Positions 46,450 through 57,612 of a DNA stretch of 64,000 bases are shown here, one piece after another; the stretch's first letter is position 1, and each line of letters starts with the position of its first letter. Source of the DNA: Tiliqua scincoides (taxonomy: Eukaryota; Chordata; Lepidosauria; Squamata; Scincidae). The notes beneath the pieces are model-generated. The model saw nothing but the letters and a program-made list of their open reading frames with translations. It was not told the origin of the DNA and did no database searches. Made by a program: the position numbers and the translations under genes. The stretch covers positions 27,977,109 to 28,041,108 of the forward strand of contig NC_089829.1 of the NCBI RefSeq assembly GCF_035046505.1. The letters run 5' to 3'.

Positions 46450-46790
46450 CTTCCCCCTTTTGCACCTTTTCTAGCTCTACAATATCCCAGAATTCTACAC
46501 AGTTCTCCAAATGCGACTGCACTACGGATTTGTACCGGGACAATAGAAGAGTAGCAGTCTAATTCTCAATTACTTTCCTAATAACCCCTATCATGAGATT
46601 TGCCTTCTTCATTGCCTTATTGACTTGGCCACTACAACCCCAAGATCTCTATCCCAGTTCATTGCTGACAGCTCAGGCCCCATCCGTGTTAGGGTCATAT
46701 GCACGGTTAGGATCTTTTGCCCCAAAGTGCATTACTCCCCAGACTGTGAAATGTTTTGCCTGAATCAGCAGAGACGTAATGCACTGCCCA
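46450..46790 (-). mobile_element. Old CR1/L2-like LINE fragment (antisense)
   Basis: Plus-strand words CTACAATATCCCAGAATTC, AAATGCGACTGCACTACGG, TTTGCCTTCTTCATTGCC and CCAAGATCTCTATCCC are the familiar antisense of an old CR1/L2 internal region. No frame kept. Confidence 0.55.
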
Positions 46791-48895
46791 GGGCAGTGAC
46801 ACCATGGTATTATGTGACATCATGATATTGTGATGTCACTTCTGGGTGATGTCCCTTCCAGATTTCCCTGGGAGAGGGAGAGTTCCTGGTGGATGCTTCA
46901 CGCCCCCCATTTCTTCTTCAGTGGAGGCTCCCCTTTGAAGGAGAAAGAATGGAGGGCATGAAGTCACCAGCACCTCCTCTGTAACAATGGTGGAGGCTGA
47001 ATGGCAAACATGTTCCCTCCCTTGGCATAGTGCCTGGGGTAATTACCCCTCAATCTCCACCCTAGTTACACATCTACCTGAATGGGAGACTTTTCTCCCA
47101 GGCATAGGAATAGGCATAGGAATATACATGCATGTACAATAAAGACAAGAGCTATCAAACACAATGTCCCCAAACTCAGAGATTAACTTCTAGAGATCCC
47201 AAAGAGGGTATCCACAAAATAGACTGAAACCTCCCAACAGGAAGCTTAAAATTAAGAGAACAGTGGCCCTGAAAAGCTTCTGTAGCACTTTGCCCATCCA
47301 CATTGGAAAGGTGGTGCTCCCAACTATTTTATAAGCAAGACTAAGATCAACTAAGGTCAGAGGAAAAAAACAACCAACGCAGGAAGACAGAACACACTGG
47401 GTGACAGCAATGTGGCAATGATGGTGTCATGTGGCTTTCCTGGAGAAGCAAGTGGCTGGCAATTATGGAGTAATGTAGACAAAACCGCAGTGGAAAAGTG
47501 TATTGGAATCATGGAAGATATTGGGAGGAGATAGGATGTGGTGTCTGCAGTGGCCCTTTGGTGAATCTGGGAAACATGGGGTTAAAGCCTGGGCTTTCAG
47601 CAGTGGGTATGTGGAGGCAACAAGGTCTTTAGGGATAAAAGTAGCACTTGGAAGTTGGAGAGACTGTGGGTAGTAGAAGAGCTTGGAGTTAGTAGCTGCC
47701 ATGCCCAAGAGCTGCTGCTTAGAGAACTATGAGGAGGGACCCTGCAGCCCCACAGACAAGCTACCTACTAGTTATCTTCCTGCTGGTACTGGGGTTTAAC
47801 AGTAGGTTTAGATGCTGCTAGAGCTAGCTGGGTTTGAGCCAGAGGGAATAATTAGCTTAAAGTAGGCATAAGTTCTCTAGAACAAGTTTGGAACAGGAAT
47901 TTGGCAAAACAAAAAGCTACCATTTACATTATCAAGAATTGCTATAAATACATTCATAATCTTGGACATCTCCACTCAGTTAAAAAAGGGTCCACCCTCT
48001 GGGAGCTTTTGCAGTGGGTAAACATGATTATCTATAGAAATTGGTGTTTACTCTGAAAAAAATGTGTGACTCTGCAGCTAACTTTTGGAATGATATCTGC
48101 GTAACTCTACTATTGACCCTTGTGCAATGTACACATCAAAGGGATTTATCAGCTTTAAGAATGTTTTCCAGGTCAAAGGGGAACTGGAGCATTGATAATC
48201 AGGGCCTTAGGATCTGCAGGGCCATCTGCAGGGCCCAATTGGAAACTTTTTCAGAGAATAGTATAAAAAAGCAGTACTGACCTTTTAAGCATTCAGAAGA
48301 AAGTTAAAATAGTTGCTGTTCTCTCTAAAACTTGCAATATGGTGTTAGAAGTCCGTTGCAATGTGTTGTGTGTGTTTGACAACACTACAGTAACTGCCCT
48401 AGCATGGGGCCCCCTCAGCCATGGGGCCCAATTGGCTTAAAGCAGGCCCTGTTGACCATAGAGGCACACCATGTAACTTCTCCTCATGCACTCAAAGGCC
48501 ATGTTTACCAGCCAACCACAAGAGAAGCCAAAGGAATCTGGTCAGAAATGCAGTGTATGTTTCCTGCTGGATGAGAGGAAAAGACATCTGTCAGGGCTTT
48601 GTTGGCTGCTTTTGGACTTTATGAATTCTTCCAAGTTACAGGGCCTAAGGAGGACAAGAAGAGGGAAACCCTTTATGGCCATCTGTTTGTAACAGCTGGA
48701 TATACATCAACCACAACCTGAATCCAATTAGGACATGAGATACGTGGCAAATGTAACTCAAGAGAACACAGCCAATGGTTTCAAAATGGGTGTTTACATT
48801 GTTCCAACTTCCTTATTTTGGAATCATACAAGAATTCATCGATTGATTCTATGCTCAGGAATCACTAAAAAGGGGGACTGAGAATCAAATGGCCA
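46791..48895. other. No gene recognised
   Basis: About 2 kb of unique-looking intergenic DNA. The frames at 48421-48692 (67-68 codons) show no domain. Confidence 0.4.
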
Positions 48896-49083
48896 CCACT
48901 ATAATGCCATTGTACAAATTGATGGTAAGGCCACAGGAAGGCCACATCTGGAGTATAGCATGTAGTTTTTGCGGCCCTATCTCAAAAAGGATTTAGTGGA
49001 ACTGGAAAAGGTACAGAAGAAATAGACCAAAATGATTACTGGGGGGGGGGGGGACCTCCTTTATGAGGTTCTTCAGTCTAGAC
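48896..49083 (+). mobile_element. L2/CR1-type LINE, 5' part of a split copy
   Basis: ATTGATGGTAAGGCCACAGG, then AGTGGAACTGGAAAAGGTAC (ELEKVQ of ORF2) and a G13 run. Continues at 50834 after a 1742-bp insertion. The last 8 bp, gtctagac, are the hAT target duplication. Confidence 0.88.
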
Positions 49084-49439
49084 TAGGGGTGCCCAAACCC
49101 TGGCCTGGGACTCCCAATCTGGCCCACGGGAAGCCCCCAGTATTCAATGAGCCTCTGACCCTCTGGAGACTTGCTGGAGCCCATGCTGGCCAGACGCAAC
49201 TGCTCTAAGTGTGAGGGGCGACTGTTCGACCTGTCGCATGACCTGTGGGATGAGGGCTCTCTCCACTGCTTGCTGTTTCATGTCTGTGATGCAGCAGCAG
49301 GCTCGAAGAGAAGGCTAGCCTTGCTTTGTGCAAGGCCTTTTATTGCCTTTGAGCTATTTCAAGACCTTCATTCATTCATAGAAGTTCCATCTCTAATATA
49401 TTTAAATTTATGTAAATTTATTCAAATTTGAAATGTGCG

Positions 49440-50770
49440 AGGGTCGCCCAGAAAGTAATGCACCACATTTTTTTCTCAGCCTACAGTAATGGTACGAATG
49501 CGAAACTTTAGATATACATTATTTGAATTTTCAGGAGTGCGCACACAAATTTTCGGTTTCTTCAGACAGATAGCGTAGCTGCAGCAGTGTTTCGAAATGG
49601 CGTCTGTAAGTGATGTACGTTACAAGCAGCGTGTCGTCATTGAATTTCTCACTGCAGAGAAAGAAACTGTTGAGAACATTCACAAACATTTGTGTACAGT
49701 TTATGGAGAATCTGCAGTCGACAGAAGTACGGTTAGTCGCTGGGCACAGAGGGTGAGGCCAATAGAAGGCAGTTCGGCAGAGCTCCAAGATTTGCAGCGT
49801 TCGGGGCGGCCATCCACGGCTGTCACACCTGACAAGATGCAGCTTGCTGATGTGCTCATTTGCGAGGACCGACGCATAACAACTAGGCAGTTGGCGCTGA
49901 AGCTGTCAATCAGCAAAGGAAGTGTGGATGCAATCATCCGTGCTCTTGATTACTCAAAAGTGTGTGCACGATGGGTTCCGCGCTGTCTTACGGTGGACCA
50001 CAAATCTCTCAGAAAAAACATTTCTTCTGAGTTGCTGAAACATTTTGAAGATGAGGGGGAAGCGTTCTTGTCCAGGATTGTGACAGGTGATGAAACCTGG
50101 GTTCACCATTTTGAGCCCGAAACAAAACAACAGTCGATGGAATGGCGTCATCCTCAATCTCCACAGAAGAAAAAATTCAAAGCAACTGCTTCCGCTGGTA
50201 AGGTCATGATCACTGTGTTTTGGGACTGTGAGGGCGTCATACTCATTGATGTGATGCCAAGAGGCAGCACCATTAATTCTGAAGCTTCTGTGAAGACATT
50301 AACCAAACTCAAGAAGCGCTTCCAGCGACTTCGGCGCCATAACAACTCAGGTGAATGTTTGATTCAACATGATAACGCTCAGCCTCACACAAGTTTGAGG
50401 ACTTCGGAACACATCACTAAACAGGGTTGGACTGTGTTACCCCATCCACCCTACAGCCCTGACCTAGCTCCCTCAGACTTCCACTTGTTTGGGCCATGAA
50501 AGGATGCCATTCGCGGAAGACATTTTGAGGATGATGAAGAGGTGATTTGCACAGTGCAGAAATGGCTTCGTGACCAGAACAAGGAGTGGTACCTACAGGG
50601 CATACATGCCCTTGTGTCTCGCTGGAGGAAGCCCATAGAACTGGACAGAAATTACGTGGAAAAATAGGGAGTGTAGAAGAAACATCATTCTTTCTTGTGT
50701 GTAAGTTTCATTGTGTTCAATAAATAATTGTTGAAGAAAAAAAATGTGGTGCATTACTTTCTGGTCACCA
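49440..50770 (+). mobile_element. mariner (Tc1/mariner, DD34D) transposon, near full length
   Basis: Terminal inverted repeats: left CCAGAAAGTAATGCACCACA at 49448 and its complement ending at 50764 agree over about 24 bp, with looser matches outside. The enclosed transposase frame runs 49597-50667. The expected TA duplication is not clearly visible, so ends are approximate by 1-3 bp. It sits inside the hAT element 49084-50825. Confidence 0.93.
49597..50667 (+). pseudogene. mariner transposase, one in-frame stop
   Basis: Frame opens at MASVSDVRYKQRVVIEFL and runs 300 codons to TGA at 50497-50499 inside the conserved DFHLFGP(L)KDA box, then stays open for 55 codons to TAG at 50665-50667 (total 356 positions; family about 345-350). 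N-terminal helix-turn-helix part: DRSTVSRWAQRV and ITTRQLALKLSISKGSV; the linker WVPRCLT is mariner-like. Catalytic triad: Asp of TGDETWVHHF, Asp of IQHDNAQPHTS, then Asp of APSD 34 residues later (DD34D). Mariner proteins of this kind cut and paste at TA sites. The stop falls after the triad, so a truncated product would lack only the C-terminus. Confidence 0.93.
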
Positions 50771-50833
50771 ACACAGTGTCAGAGAGATGATGTGGTCCTC
50801 CTGCCAAAATGTTTGGATGCCCCTGGTCTAGAC

Positions 50834-51317
50834 AAAAGGCAGCTGAGGGGGGACATGATTGAGTTGTACAAAATTATGCAGCAGAAGGATAAAGAGATGC
50901 TCTTCTCCCTCTCACACAACTTCAGAACAAGGGGACATCCACTAAAATTGAGTGTTGAGAGAAAGAGTTAGAACAGACAAAAGAAAATATTTATTTATCC
51001 GTCATGTCATTAATATGTAGAACTCATTGACACAGGATGTGTTGATAGCACCCAGCCTAGATGCCTTTAAAAGGGGACTGGACAGGCTTATGGAGAAAAG
51101 TCCATCACAGGTACAAGCCGTGATGGGTATGTGCAACCTCCTGGTTCTCGAAGTAGGCTATCTCTGAATGCCAAATTCAAGGGAGTGGTAACAGGATGCA
51201 GGTCTCTTGTTGTCTTGTTTGTTCCCTGAGGCATCTGGTGGGCCACTGTGAGACACAGGAAGCTGGATCAGATGGGCCCTTGGCCTGATCCAGCAGGGCT
51301 CTTCTTATGTTCTTATT
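50834..51317 (+). mobile_element. L2/CR1-type LINE, 3' part of the split copy
   Basis: Resumes with AAAAGGCAGCTGAGGGGGGA (KRQLRGDMIE) and continues KIMQQKDKEMLFSLSHN, then the 3' UTR ending TTCTTATGTTCTTATTA. Same family as 23437-24036 but more diverged, with frame breaks. Confidence 0.9.
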
Positions 51318-52012
51318 AGTCCAGCTCACTCACCTGATTTGGGAATGGGAAAGTTTAATATCTATTAATTTCAGAGCAGGCTATCAGAGCTTGGAAAGGG
51401 CTAGGCTCCCCAAAATGGGATAAAAGAAGTTTCCCAGCTAGGCTGAGATAACAATAAGTGCAAGATGTTGATTGTGCCTTTGCAAGAAGCCCATCAAACC
51501 AAAACGAAAGCTGTGATGCTGTGCAGCTAGGAAAGAGTTAACTCACAAGAATATTTTTTCCTCTCTGATGCCTCTGAGGGGATGTTAAATGGCCACTTAA
51601 TTATAAGTGGATACTTAAAGTCAGAAAACATTCAGTTAGAATCTGTTTACATTATTTTGAACTTTGCCTGGATCTCAAGCATACATTTTGAGTGTTTATT
51701 TGCTTGTTTTCACCTTATTTCATTTTAACCCCCAATAAATCTTTTTTCCCTTGATTTGAATAGAACCAACCTGCCTAGTGCTTTCACCCTCAGAGCAATT
51801 GGCCTTCCACTTCTGACACATTGCTCGGCCTTGCAAGCTACCCAGAGTATGGGCGTGACTGCCTGAGGATGCGTGGGTTCTAGTGGACAGTAAAGCAATA
51901 AAGAGAAAGTAAAGCAACAAGCTCCCCTTCGCCCTCCTCAGGTAGTTCAGCATGACTATGAAATGGAAACCAGAATGCTGTAGTAGTGTGGTGTTCGACT
52001 GAGACCTGAATG
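51318..52012. other. No feature recognised
   Basis: Unique intergenic sequence. Confidence 0.4.
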
Positions 52013-52020
52013 ATCTAGAT

Positions 52021-52383
52021 CAGTGTTTCTCGAACTGTGGGTCGGGACCCACTGGGTGGGTCATGAGCCAATTTCAGGTGCGTCTCCATTCATTTCAATA
52101 TTTTATTTTTAATATATCACACTTGATGCTTCTATGGCATGTGACTGCATTTGGGGAAATGTGACACATCTGTACTCTTAACAGGCTACCATGTATATGT
52201 TTTAAACAATGATAGTAAATGGGACTTACTCCTGGGTAAGTGTGGGTAGGATTGCAGCCTAGAATTGTTAAAAATTTTCCTGCTTGAAGATGTCACTTCC
52301 GGTCATGACATCGCTTCTGGTGGGTCCTGACAGATTCTCATTTTAAAAAATGGGTCCCAGTGCTAAAAGAGTGAGAACCACTA
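52021..52383 (+). mobile_element. Non-autonomous hAT element (family B), cleanest copy
   Basis: Starts CAGTGTTTCTCGAACTGTG and ends GTGAGAACCACTA. Exact duplication atctagat (52013-52020 and 52384-52391). Contains the half-repeat GGGACTTACTCCTGGGTAAG at about 52220. Confidence 0.97.
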
Positions 52384-52394
52384 ATCTAGATTCA

Positions 52395-52610
52395 ATTCCC
52401 CATTGAATCAAGCTTGAATTCCCCATTGGTCAGTCAAGCTTCCTTGGCGACTTTGGCCCAGTCACTGTCTCTCTGCCTCACCTACCTCACAGGGTTGTTT
52501 CAGGGACAGAAAGGATGGAAGAAACTATGCACATCACCCTGAGCTCCTTGGAGGAAGAGTGGTATAAACATGCAAACAATAAATAAATAAAAGATCAGGC
52601 AACAAATAAA
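52395..52610 (+). mobile_element. tRNA-derived SINE, 3' part
   Basis: GACTTTGGCCCAGTCACTGT, CACCTACCTCACAGGG and CTCCTTGGAGGAAGAGTGGT, then AATAAATA-type tail. The tRNA head is degraded. Confidence 0.75.
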
Positions 52611-52639
52611 TAAAAATAGAAGATCGGGCAATAAATAAA

Positions 52640-52703
<64 letters not shown>
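52640..52703. repeat. (ATT)n microsatellite
   Basis: About 21 ATT units growing out of the SINE tail just upstream. Confidence 0.97.
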
Positions 52704-52758
52704 GAGTGAAGGCGTAGAAGTGTGACCCTGACCTGCTGCTGCTGGCCTCACCCTTTAA

Positions 52759-53366
52759 CAGTGGTTCCCAACATTTTAGAAAAGGGACCCACTTTTTAGA
52801 ATGGCACTCTATAGGGGCTCGCCTAGCTTTAGGAGATGTAAAGAAAAAAGAAAAAAAAGTTTCACTTTACTAACCACTCAAGCCTCTGCTTTTGTCCTTT
52901 TTACTATGGTGTGGGGGTAAATGCCTTCTGGAGCATTTGTTGAGCTCCATGTTCATTTAATTGGGACCACTCTCATGGCTTTGTTTACTTCTTTGCTTGG
53001 CCTTTGATAACAAATGTGGCAGGTTCACCTACTCACAAATAAATCAGCACATGGGGCACAGTTTGGTTTCTATAGGGCTCATACATTTTCCTTGTCAACG
53101 CGGGGAAGGGGGAGACCTTCTTCTCGAGTGTTTTTGGGCGTTCATGGGATTAGGATCATTCTGGTAGCATTGTGTTCCTCTCTACCTGCCCTTCCAAGTG
53201 GACTGAGACACAGTCACCTACTTATGAGTAAACACACACGTGTGACTCAGTTTCACTTTCCATAGGGCTCAATGCATTTTCCTTATCAGCTTCTCTGTTT
53301 CAGGACCCACCAACAATCAGGTCATGACCCACTGCTGGGTCATGATGTACAGTTTGGGAAACACTG
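52759..53366. mobile_element. hAT-like element, about 600 bp
   Basis: Ends CAGTGGTTCCCAACATT and TTTGGGAAACACTG; flanks ccctttaa and cccttata (6/8). Interior non-coding; may hold a further insertion. Confidence 0.65.
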
Positions 53367-53569
53367 CCCTTATAGGATGTGTGGTTTTGACATGATCTCA
53401 GAGTGGGGAGAAGAGTGGGGGATGTTGTCTTCTGAGTGCTGCCCTGGAGACTATCACAGCCCCAGTCTCCATTTCGTACGCTTCTGTGCTTGTGAAGCTA
53501 CCATATATTGCCAGAACATTGGTTTTTCTAGGTCAGTATTACAGACACTGTCTGGCAACAGCTCTCTAG

Positions 53570-53750
53570 GAATTCTTTCCCAGCTCTAAAAGTAGACACC
53601 TGGGATCTTCTGCATGAGAGAAAGACTCTGAAACGAGTGCCTTCTTCCAAGACGGCGGCCACCAGCCTATCATGACCCACCAGAAATCAGGTTGTGACCC
53701 CCCCCCCAAGTGGGTTGTGGCCCACAACTTGAGAAACAGTGGAGTACAGT
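53570..53750. repeat. Fragment of a hAT-like element
   Basis: GACCCACCAGAAATCAGG and CAACTTGAGAAACAGTGG resemble one end of a GTGGGTC-type hAT. Left end not found. Confidence 0.4.
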
Positions 53751-53927
53751 ATTCCAAGATGCATATTTATTACTGGTGTATTTATTTGAGTCAAACACTG
53801 CTTTTCAGGCAAATATTATCTCCCCAGGCAGCTCATATCCATGAAATTAATGTGATTCAGGCTCGACCCCCCCCCCCACAGATTGTCTATGTATAAAAGA
53901 CAAAGTGTACAAGAAAAGGGACTAGAG

Positions 53928-54151
53928 ATTTTCAACCACTGTACCCTGGCACACTGGTGTGCTTGGAATGGTCTGCAGGTGTACTGCAGGAGTTTGGAGG
54001 AAGGTCACATCAGTAGGGCCATTGGGGGATGTGCACCCCCTCCACCAGCAGCATACTGTACCTTTTCAATAGTACAAAAATTGATGGTGTACCTTGACAA
54101 TTTTAACACCTTGTCAGTGTACCATCAGATGAGAGAGACTGAAAATCACTA
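53928..54151 (+). mobile_element. Non-autonomous hAT element (family A)
   Basis: Left ATTTTCAACCACTG (first bases lost) and right ACTGAAAATCACTA. Exact duplication gactagag (53920-53927, 54152-54159). Confidence 0.88.
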
Positions 54152-54664
54152 GACTAGAGGGAAAAGATATAGGAGATCTGTTTGATGAGGTCCGAATAGG
54201 TGAGTTTTAAGCTGGTGCCTATGTCCAGTTGGGGCCAGGCTAGTCTTACTTGGCTCATGGTCATAGAAATGGTGAAACTACCAGTATATCAGACTAGTGA
54301 CCAGTATTAGAAAATGGATGAAGACACTTCAGATAGTTAAACCATACCAGAGCCCCCAAGAGCAGGGGCTGAACTAGCCAGGGGTAGTACAACCCATCAG
54401 AGAACCTGCTAGATCTTGAGCCCAAGCAACCCCTTATGCCTGCTGCCAGTTTGAGTGCCAAGGTGCATGGCTAGATGCAATGAAGATGGATGGAAGATGG
54501 AGCACATTTAGGGTCAGTTCAAGATGCTGGTTATGATTTAACACTAAGCCCAGGGGTGGCACCAGAGGTCTGCCACTAGCCAAATTCTGCTTGTTGTAAG
54601 TCCCTTTGAGCTGTGGAAAAGAGGGGCAAGATTAAAACTGTGTTTTAAATGAATAAATCCCTCC
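54152..54664. other. No feature recognised
   Basis: Unique spacer between two family A hAT elements. Confidence 0.4.
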
Positions 54665-54740
54665 ATCCAAGGCAGTGATTTTCAACCACTGTGCGGTGCC
54701 GCGGATGGTTCGCAGATGTGCTGTGGAACTTTGGGGAGTG

Positions 54741-54743
54741 TCA

Positions 54744-54794
<51 letters not shown>

Positions 54795-55505
54795 AACAAT
54801 ATTTACATAGTTGGCATCCTTCAGTCTCGGAAGACTATGGTATCGCGCTCTGAATAGTGGTTCCAGAACAGCGTCCTCTCCAGTGCGCGAAGCCTGGGTA
54901 AGGTAGATATGGAGGATAGACTGTTACCCATGCAGTAAATCCCCCCTCTCCACGTCGCTGAAATGGTCCAATGGAAAGGCAGAAGCCAATACACTTGGTT
55001 CCATCTCAGGAGTTGCCAGAATGTGACTGTGTTCAGCCATGAACTGCCTTAGGGACTCCGGCTCCGGATTTTGCCTTGAGGTTGACTCCTGAAGCCTTTT
55101 CCATCACTGGATGTAGCCACAAGGCAGTGAAGGTTGGGGATCAGAGTTTTCCTTCTCTCAGATGAGCTGCCTTCCCAGGCTAACGGGTCCCATCTACCCA
55201 GTGGCTGTTTAGTCGCCTCTTACAACAAGTACAGCCAAACTGAGAGCCTATTCTTATTCCTAGCCCCTATATACCACTTTATATACCACTTTCAACTAGA
55301 AGTTCACAAAGCGGTTTACAGAGAAAAATCAAATGACTAATGGCTCCCTGTCCCAAAAGGGCTCACAATCTAAAAAGTTGCAAAAGAACATCAACAGACA
55401 ACCACTAGAAAAGACATTGCTGGGGTGAGGTGGGCCAGTTACTCTCCCCCTGCTAAAAAGACGAGCACCCACTTGAAAAAGTGCCTCTTACCCAGTTAGC
55501 GGGGC
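54741..55505 (-). mobile_element. SINE/L2-like element inserted in the hAT, with a LINE inside it
   Basis: The (ATT)n run at 54745-54793 plus AACAACAATATTTACATA is the reversed 3' tail; the body resumes at about 55265 and ends near 55505 (ACCCAGTTAGC). Compare the uninterrupted copy 10040-10312. Confidence 0.7.
54809..55264 (-). mobile_element. LINE 3' end inserted in the SINE-like element
   Basis: TTGGCATCCTTCAGTCTCGG, GAAGACTATGGTATCGCGCT is the same 3' end as 16192-16876. The rest diverges, so this is a different subfamily sharing the tail. Confidence 0.7.
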
Positions 55506-55649
55506 TAAGGCAATCAGAGGATTTGAGTCCCCTACCAGCAGCATGGTGTGCCTTTTCAATAGTCAAAAAACCGATGGTGTGCCTCGACAACTTTAGTACC
55601 TTGTCAGTGTGCCGTGAGATGAAAAAGATTGAAAATCACTGCTTCAAGG

Positions 55650-56390
55650 AGTGAAGTGTTTTGTTGTTTTCCCCTCCTCCAAGTATATTTATATCAAAGA
55701 AGATATGTTGCTCCATACCACAGAGGGCATGCAGCCAAATAAACTATCAAGACTGGATGTGGCATCAAAATGAACCAGCTCTGCATCCAAAAGCCCCCAG
55801 AGGTGTTTAGAGTAGGGACATGCAGTGAGTGGGGAGGCAGGTGAGGCAGAGCCTCCCCGCTGAAGTCCTTTGAAAAGCAGTGCACTGCTGGGTGAGGTGC
55901 ACAAGCATCACAACCCATGTGTGGGAGCTTGCGTGTCTTGTGAGGGGTTGTGAGTGAGTTGTTTTGAGTGAGTGAGTGAGTTGTGAGGGGTTCTGTGCGG
56001 GGTTATGAGTGCTTGCATGTCTCACAGTGGCAGCACTTCTTTTTGAAGGACTCCTGCGGGGAGGCTCTGCCTCACCTACCTCCCCACCCACTTCATGCTT
56101 GAGCTGTTTTGTCACCAAGTTTTGAAGCAGAAAAACATGCAAGGCCAGCCTCAGTACCACTCACTGGTACAACTGCGCCACCTGTTGTATTAAAAAAGAA
56201 AGCCAACTTGGGCACCCAATGAAGAATGTGAAGGCTATTCCAAGGCTATTCCATGCAGGCAGAAAGTCAACTGGTTAAGCTCCCCTTCACACACAATGGA
56301 GAGGGAGTGAACAAAAGCATTTTGTAGAGCTGGACTCTCAAAGCTTCATGCACACTGATAGGTGTGGTATAAATATTGATGCTCCCTTCT
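55650..56390. other. No gene recognised
   Basis: Contains a GAGTGAGTGAGT run near 55965. A 74-codon minus frame and others lack domains. Confidence 0.4.
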
Positions 56391-56650
56391 TGAGTCATCA
56401 GAAAGAAAGAAAAAAGAAAAAAATGCAAGTTAATCTTGGACAGGGGAAATATTTTTGCATATTTATCTTTTGCAACTTTTAAAACATACATACATATGTA
56501 TGTATGTATGTATGTATGTATGTTTTAAAAGTTGCATATATGCATATATATAGTTATCACTTGAGTTATCAGAAAGAAAAAATGAAAAAATGCAAGTTAA
56601 TCTTGGACAGGGGAAATATTTTTGCATATTTATCTTTTGCAACTTTTTTG
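56391..56650. repeat. Direct duplication with an internal palindrome and (TATG)n
   Basis: 56391-56480 and 56561-56648 are near-identical (both GCAAGTTAATCTTGGACAGG, then TATTTATCTTTTGCAACTTT). Between them AAAACATACATACA / TATGTTTTAAAAGTTGC forms a hairpin around a TATG repeat at 56496-56524. Confidence 0.85.
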
Positions 56651-57159
56651 CATATATATATTTTTGCAAATATTTTTAAGCTACTAATTGCATATGAACT
56701 CTGTGCTGGATATTGCAGAGTCAATTCCATATTGCATGGTTAAATGTTGCATGTCCTGATGCAGCTCAAAGTGCCTGGAGCTGAATCTGTGTTGAACACC
56801 TGGCCAAGCAAGCCACGCTCCCGCAGCCATGTTGTCGTACGGAATTTTTTTTCTTAACAGCCACTGGAGCGCACCATTTTACTGTACGTAAGCATGGACC
56901 CGGCATCTTGTTGTACGGCAGGGTGGCCAGGTGCAGTGCAGTACAGGGCGCCATGCGGAACTATGGAAGCCCGCGCGGTCCTAAATGCAAGGAGAAAGTT
57001 TATTTTGTGCGCGGACAGCTGATTTGCTTGCAAGCTCCGGCGAGGTGGGGCTGGTGCATATAGAGCTGGTCTTTTAAACATTTATTTTTTTTGCATGCTT
57101 TTTTTGCTTGCTTTCCGCAAGTGAGGAGGAGAAGGAGAGTATATCTAGTGCAGACTAAG
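56651..57159. other. No gene; CpG-retaining stretch
   Basis: 56815-57050 has repeated TGTCGTACGG / TTGTACGGCAG words and several CpGs in a CpG-poor region. Could be an unrecognised element or a regulatory region. No frame with a domain. Confidence 0.3.
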
Positions 57160-57612
57160 ACCCCAATCCTATGCATGTCTACTCAGAAGTAAGTCCCATT
57201 ATAGTCAATGGGGCTTACTCCCAGGAAAGTGTGGATGTGATTGCAGCCTTTGGGAGGTGGCAGCTTCTCTTTGAGCACAATTCTAGGCATGTCTATTCGG
57301 GAGTAAGTCCCATTCTAGTCAATAGGGCTTACTCCCATTCTAAATAGGGCTTACTCCCAGGAAAGTGTGGTTAGGATTGCAGCCTTTGGGAGGCAGCAGA
57401 CTCTCTTTGAGCCCAAGACTATGCATGTCTACTCAAAAGTTAGTCCCATGATAGTCAATGGGGCTTACTCCCAGGAAAGTGTGAATTGCAGCCTTTGAGA
57501 GGTGGCAGCCTATCTTTGAGCCCAATCCTATGCATGTCTACTCGGAAGCAAATCCTAGTCTAGTCAGTGGGGCTTACTCCCAGGAAAGTTTGGATAGGAT
57601 TGTAGCCTGAGC
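57160..57612 (+). repeat. Tandem array of four units built on the short 85-bp repeat
   Basis: Each unit is one short repeat (CCAATCCTATGCATGTCTAC to AGGATTGCAGCC) plus a spacer of TTTGGGAGGTGGCAGC / CTCTTTGAGC type. Unit starts near 57163, 57279, 57411 and 57521; the second has an internal duplication of GGGCTTACTCCCA. Confidence 0.92.

Larger units (their letters stand above)
49084..50825. mobile_element. hAT element inserted in the LINE, itself split by a mariner
   Basis: Ends TAGGGGTGCCCAAAC and GTTTGGATGCCCCTG. Exact duplication gtctagac at 49076-49083 and 50826-50833. Without the mariner the body is about 410 bp and non-coding, so it was a non-autonomous copy. Confidence 0.93.
54673..55641 (+). 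mobile_element. hAT element (family A) split by nested insertions
   Basis: Left 54673-54740 (CAGTGATTTTCAACCACTG) and right about 55506-55641 (ends GATTGAAAATCACTG) are two halves of one family A copy. Flanks atccaagg and cttcaagg (5/8). The gap holds a SINE-like element that is itself split by a LINE end. Confidence 0.85.
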
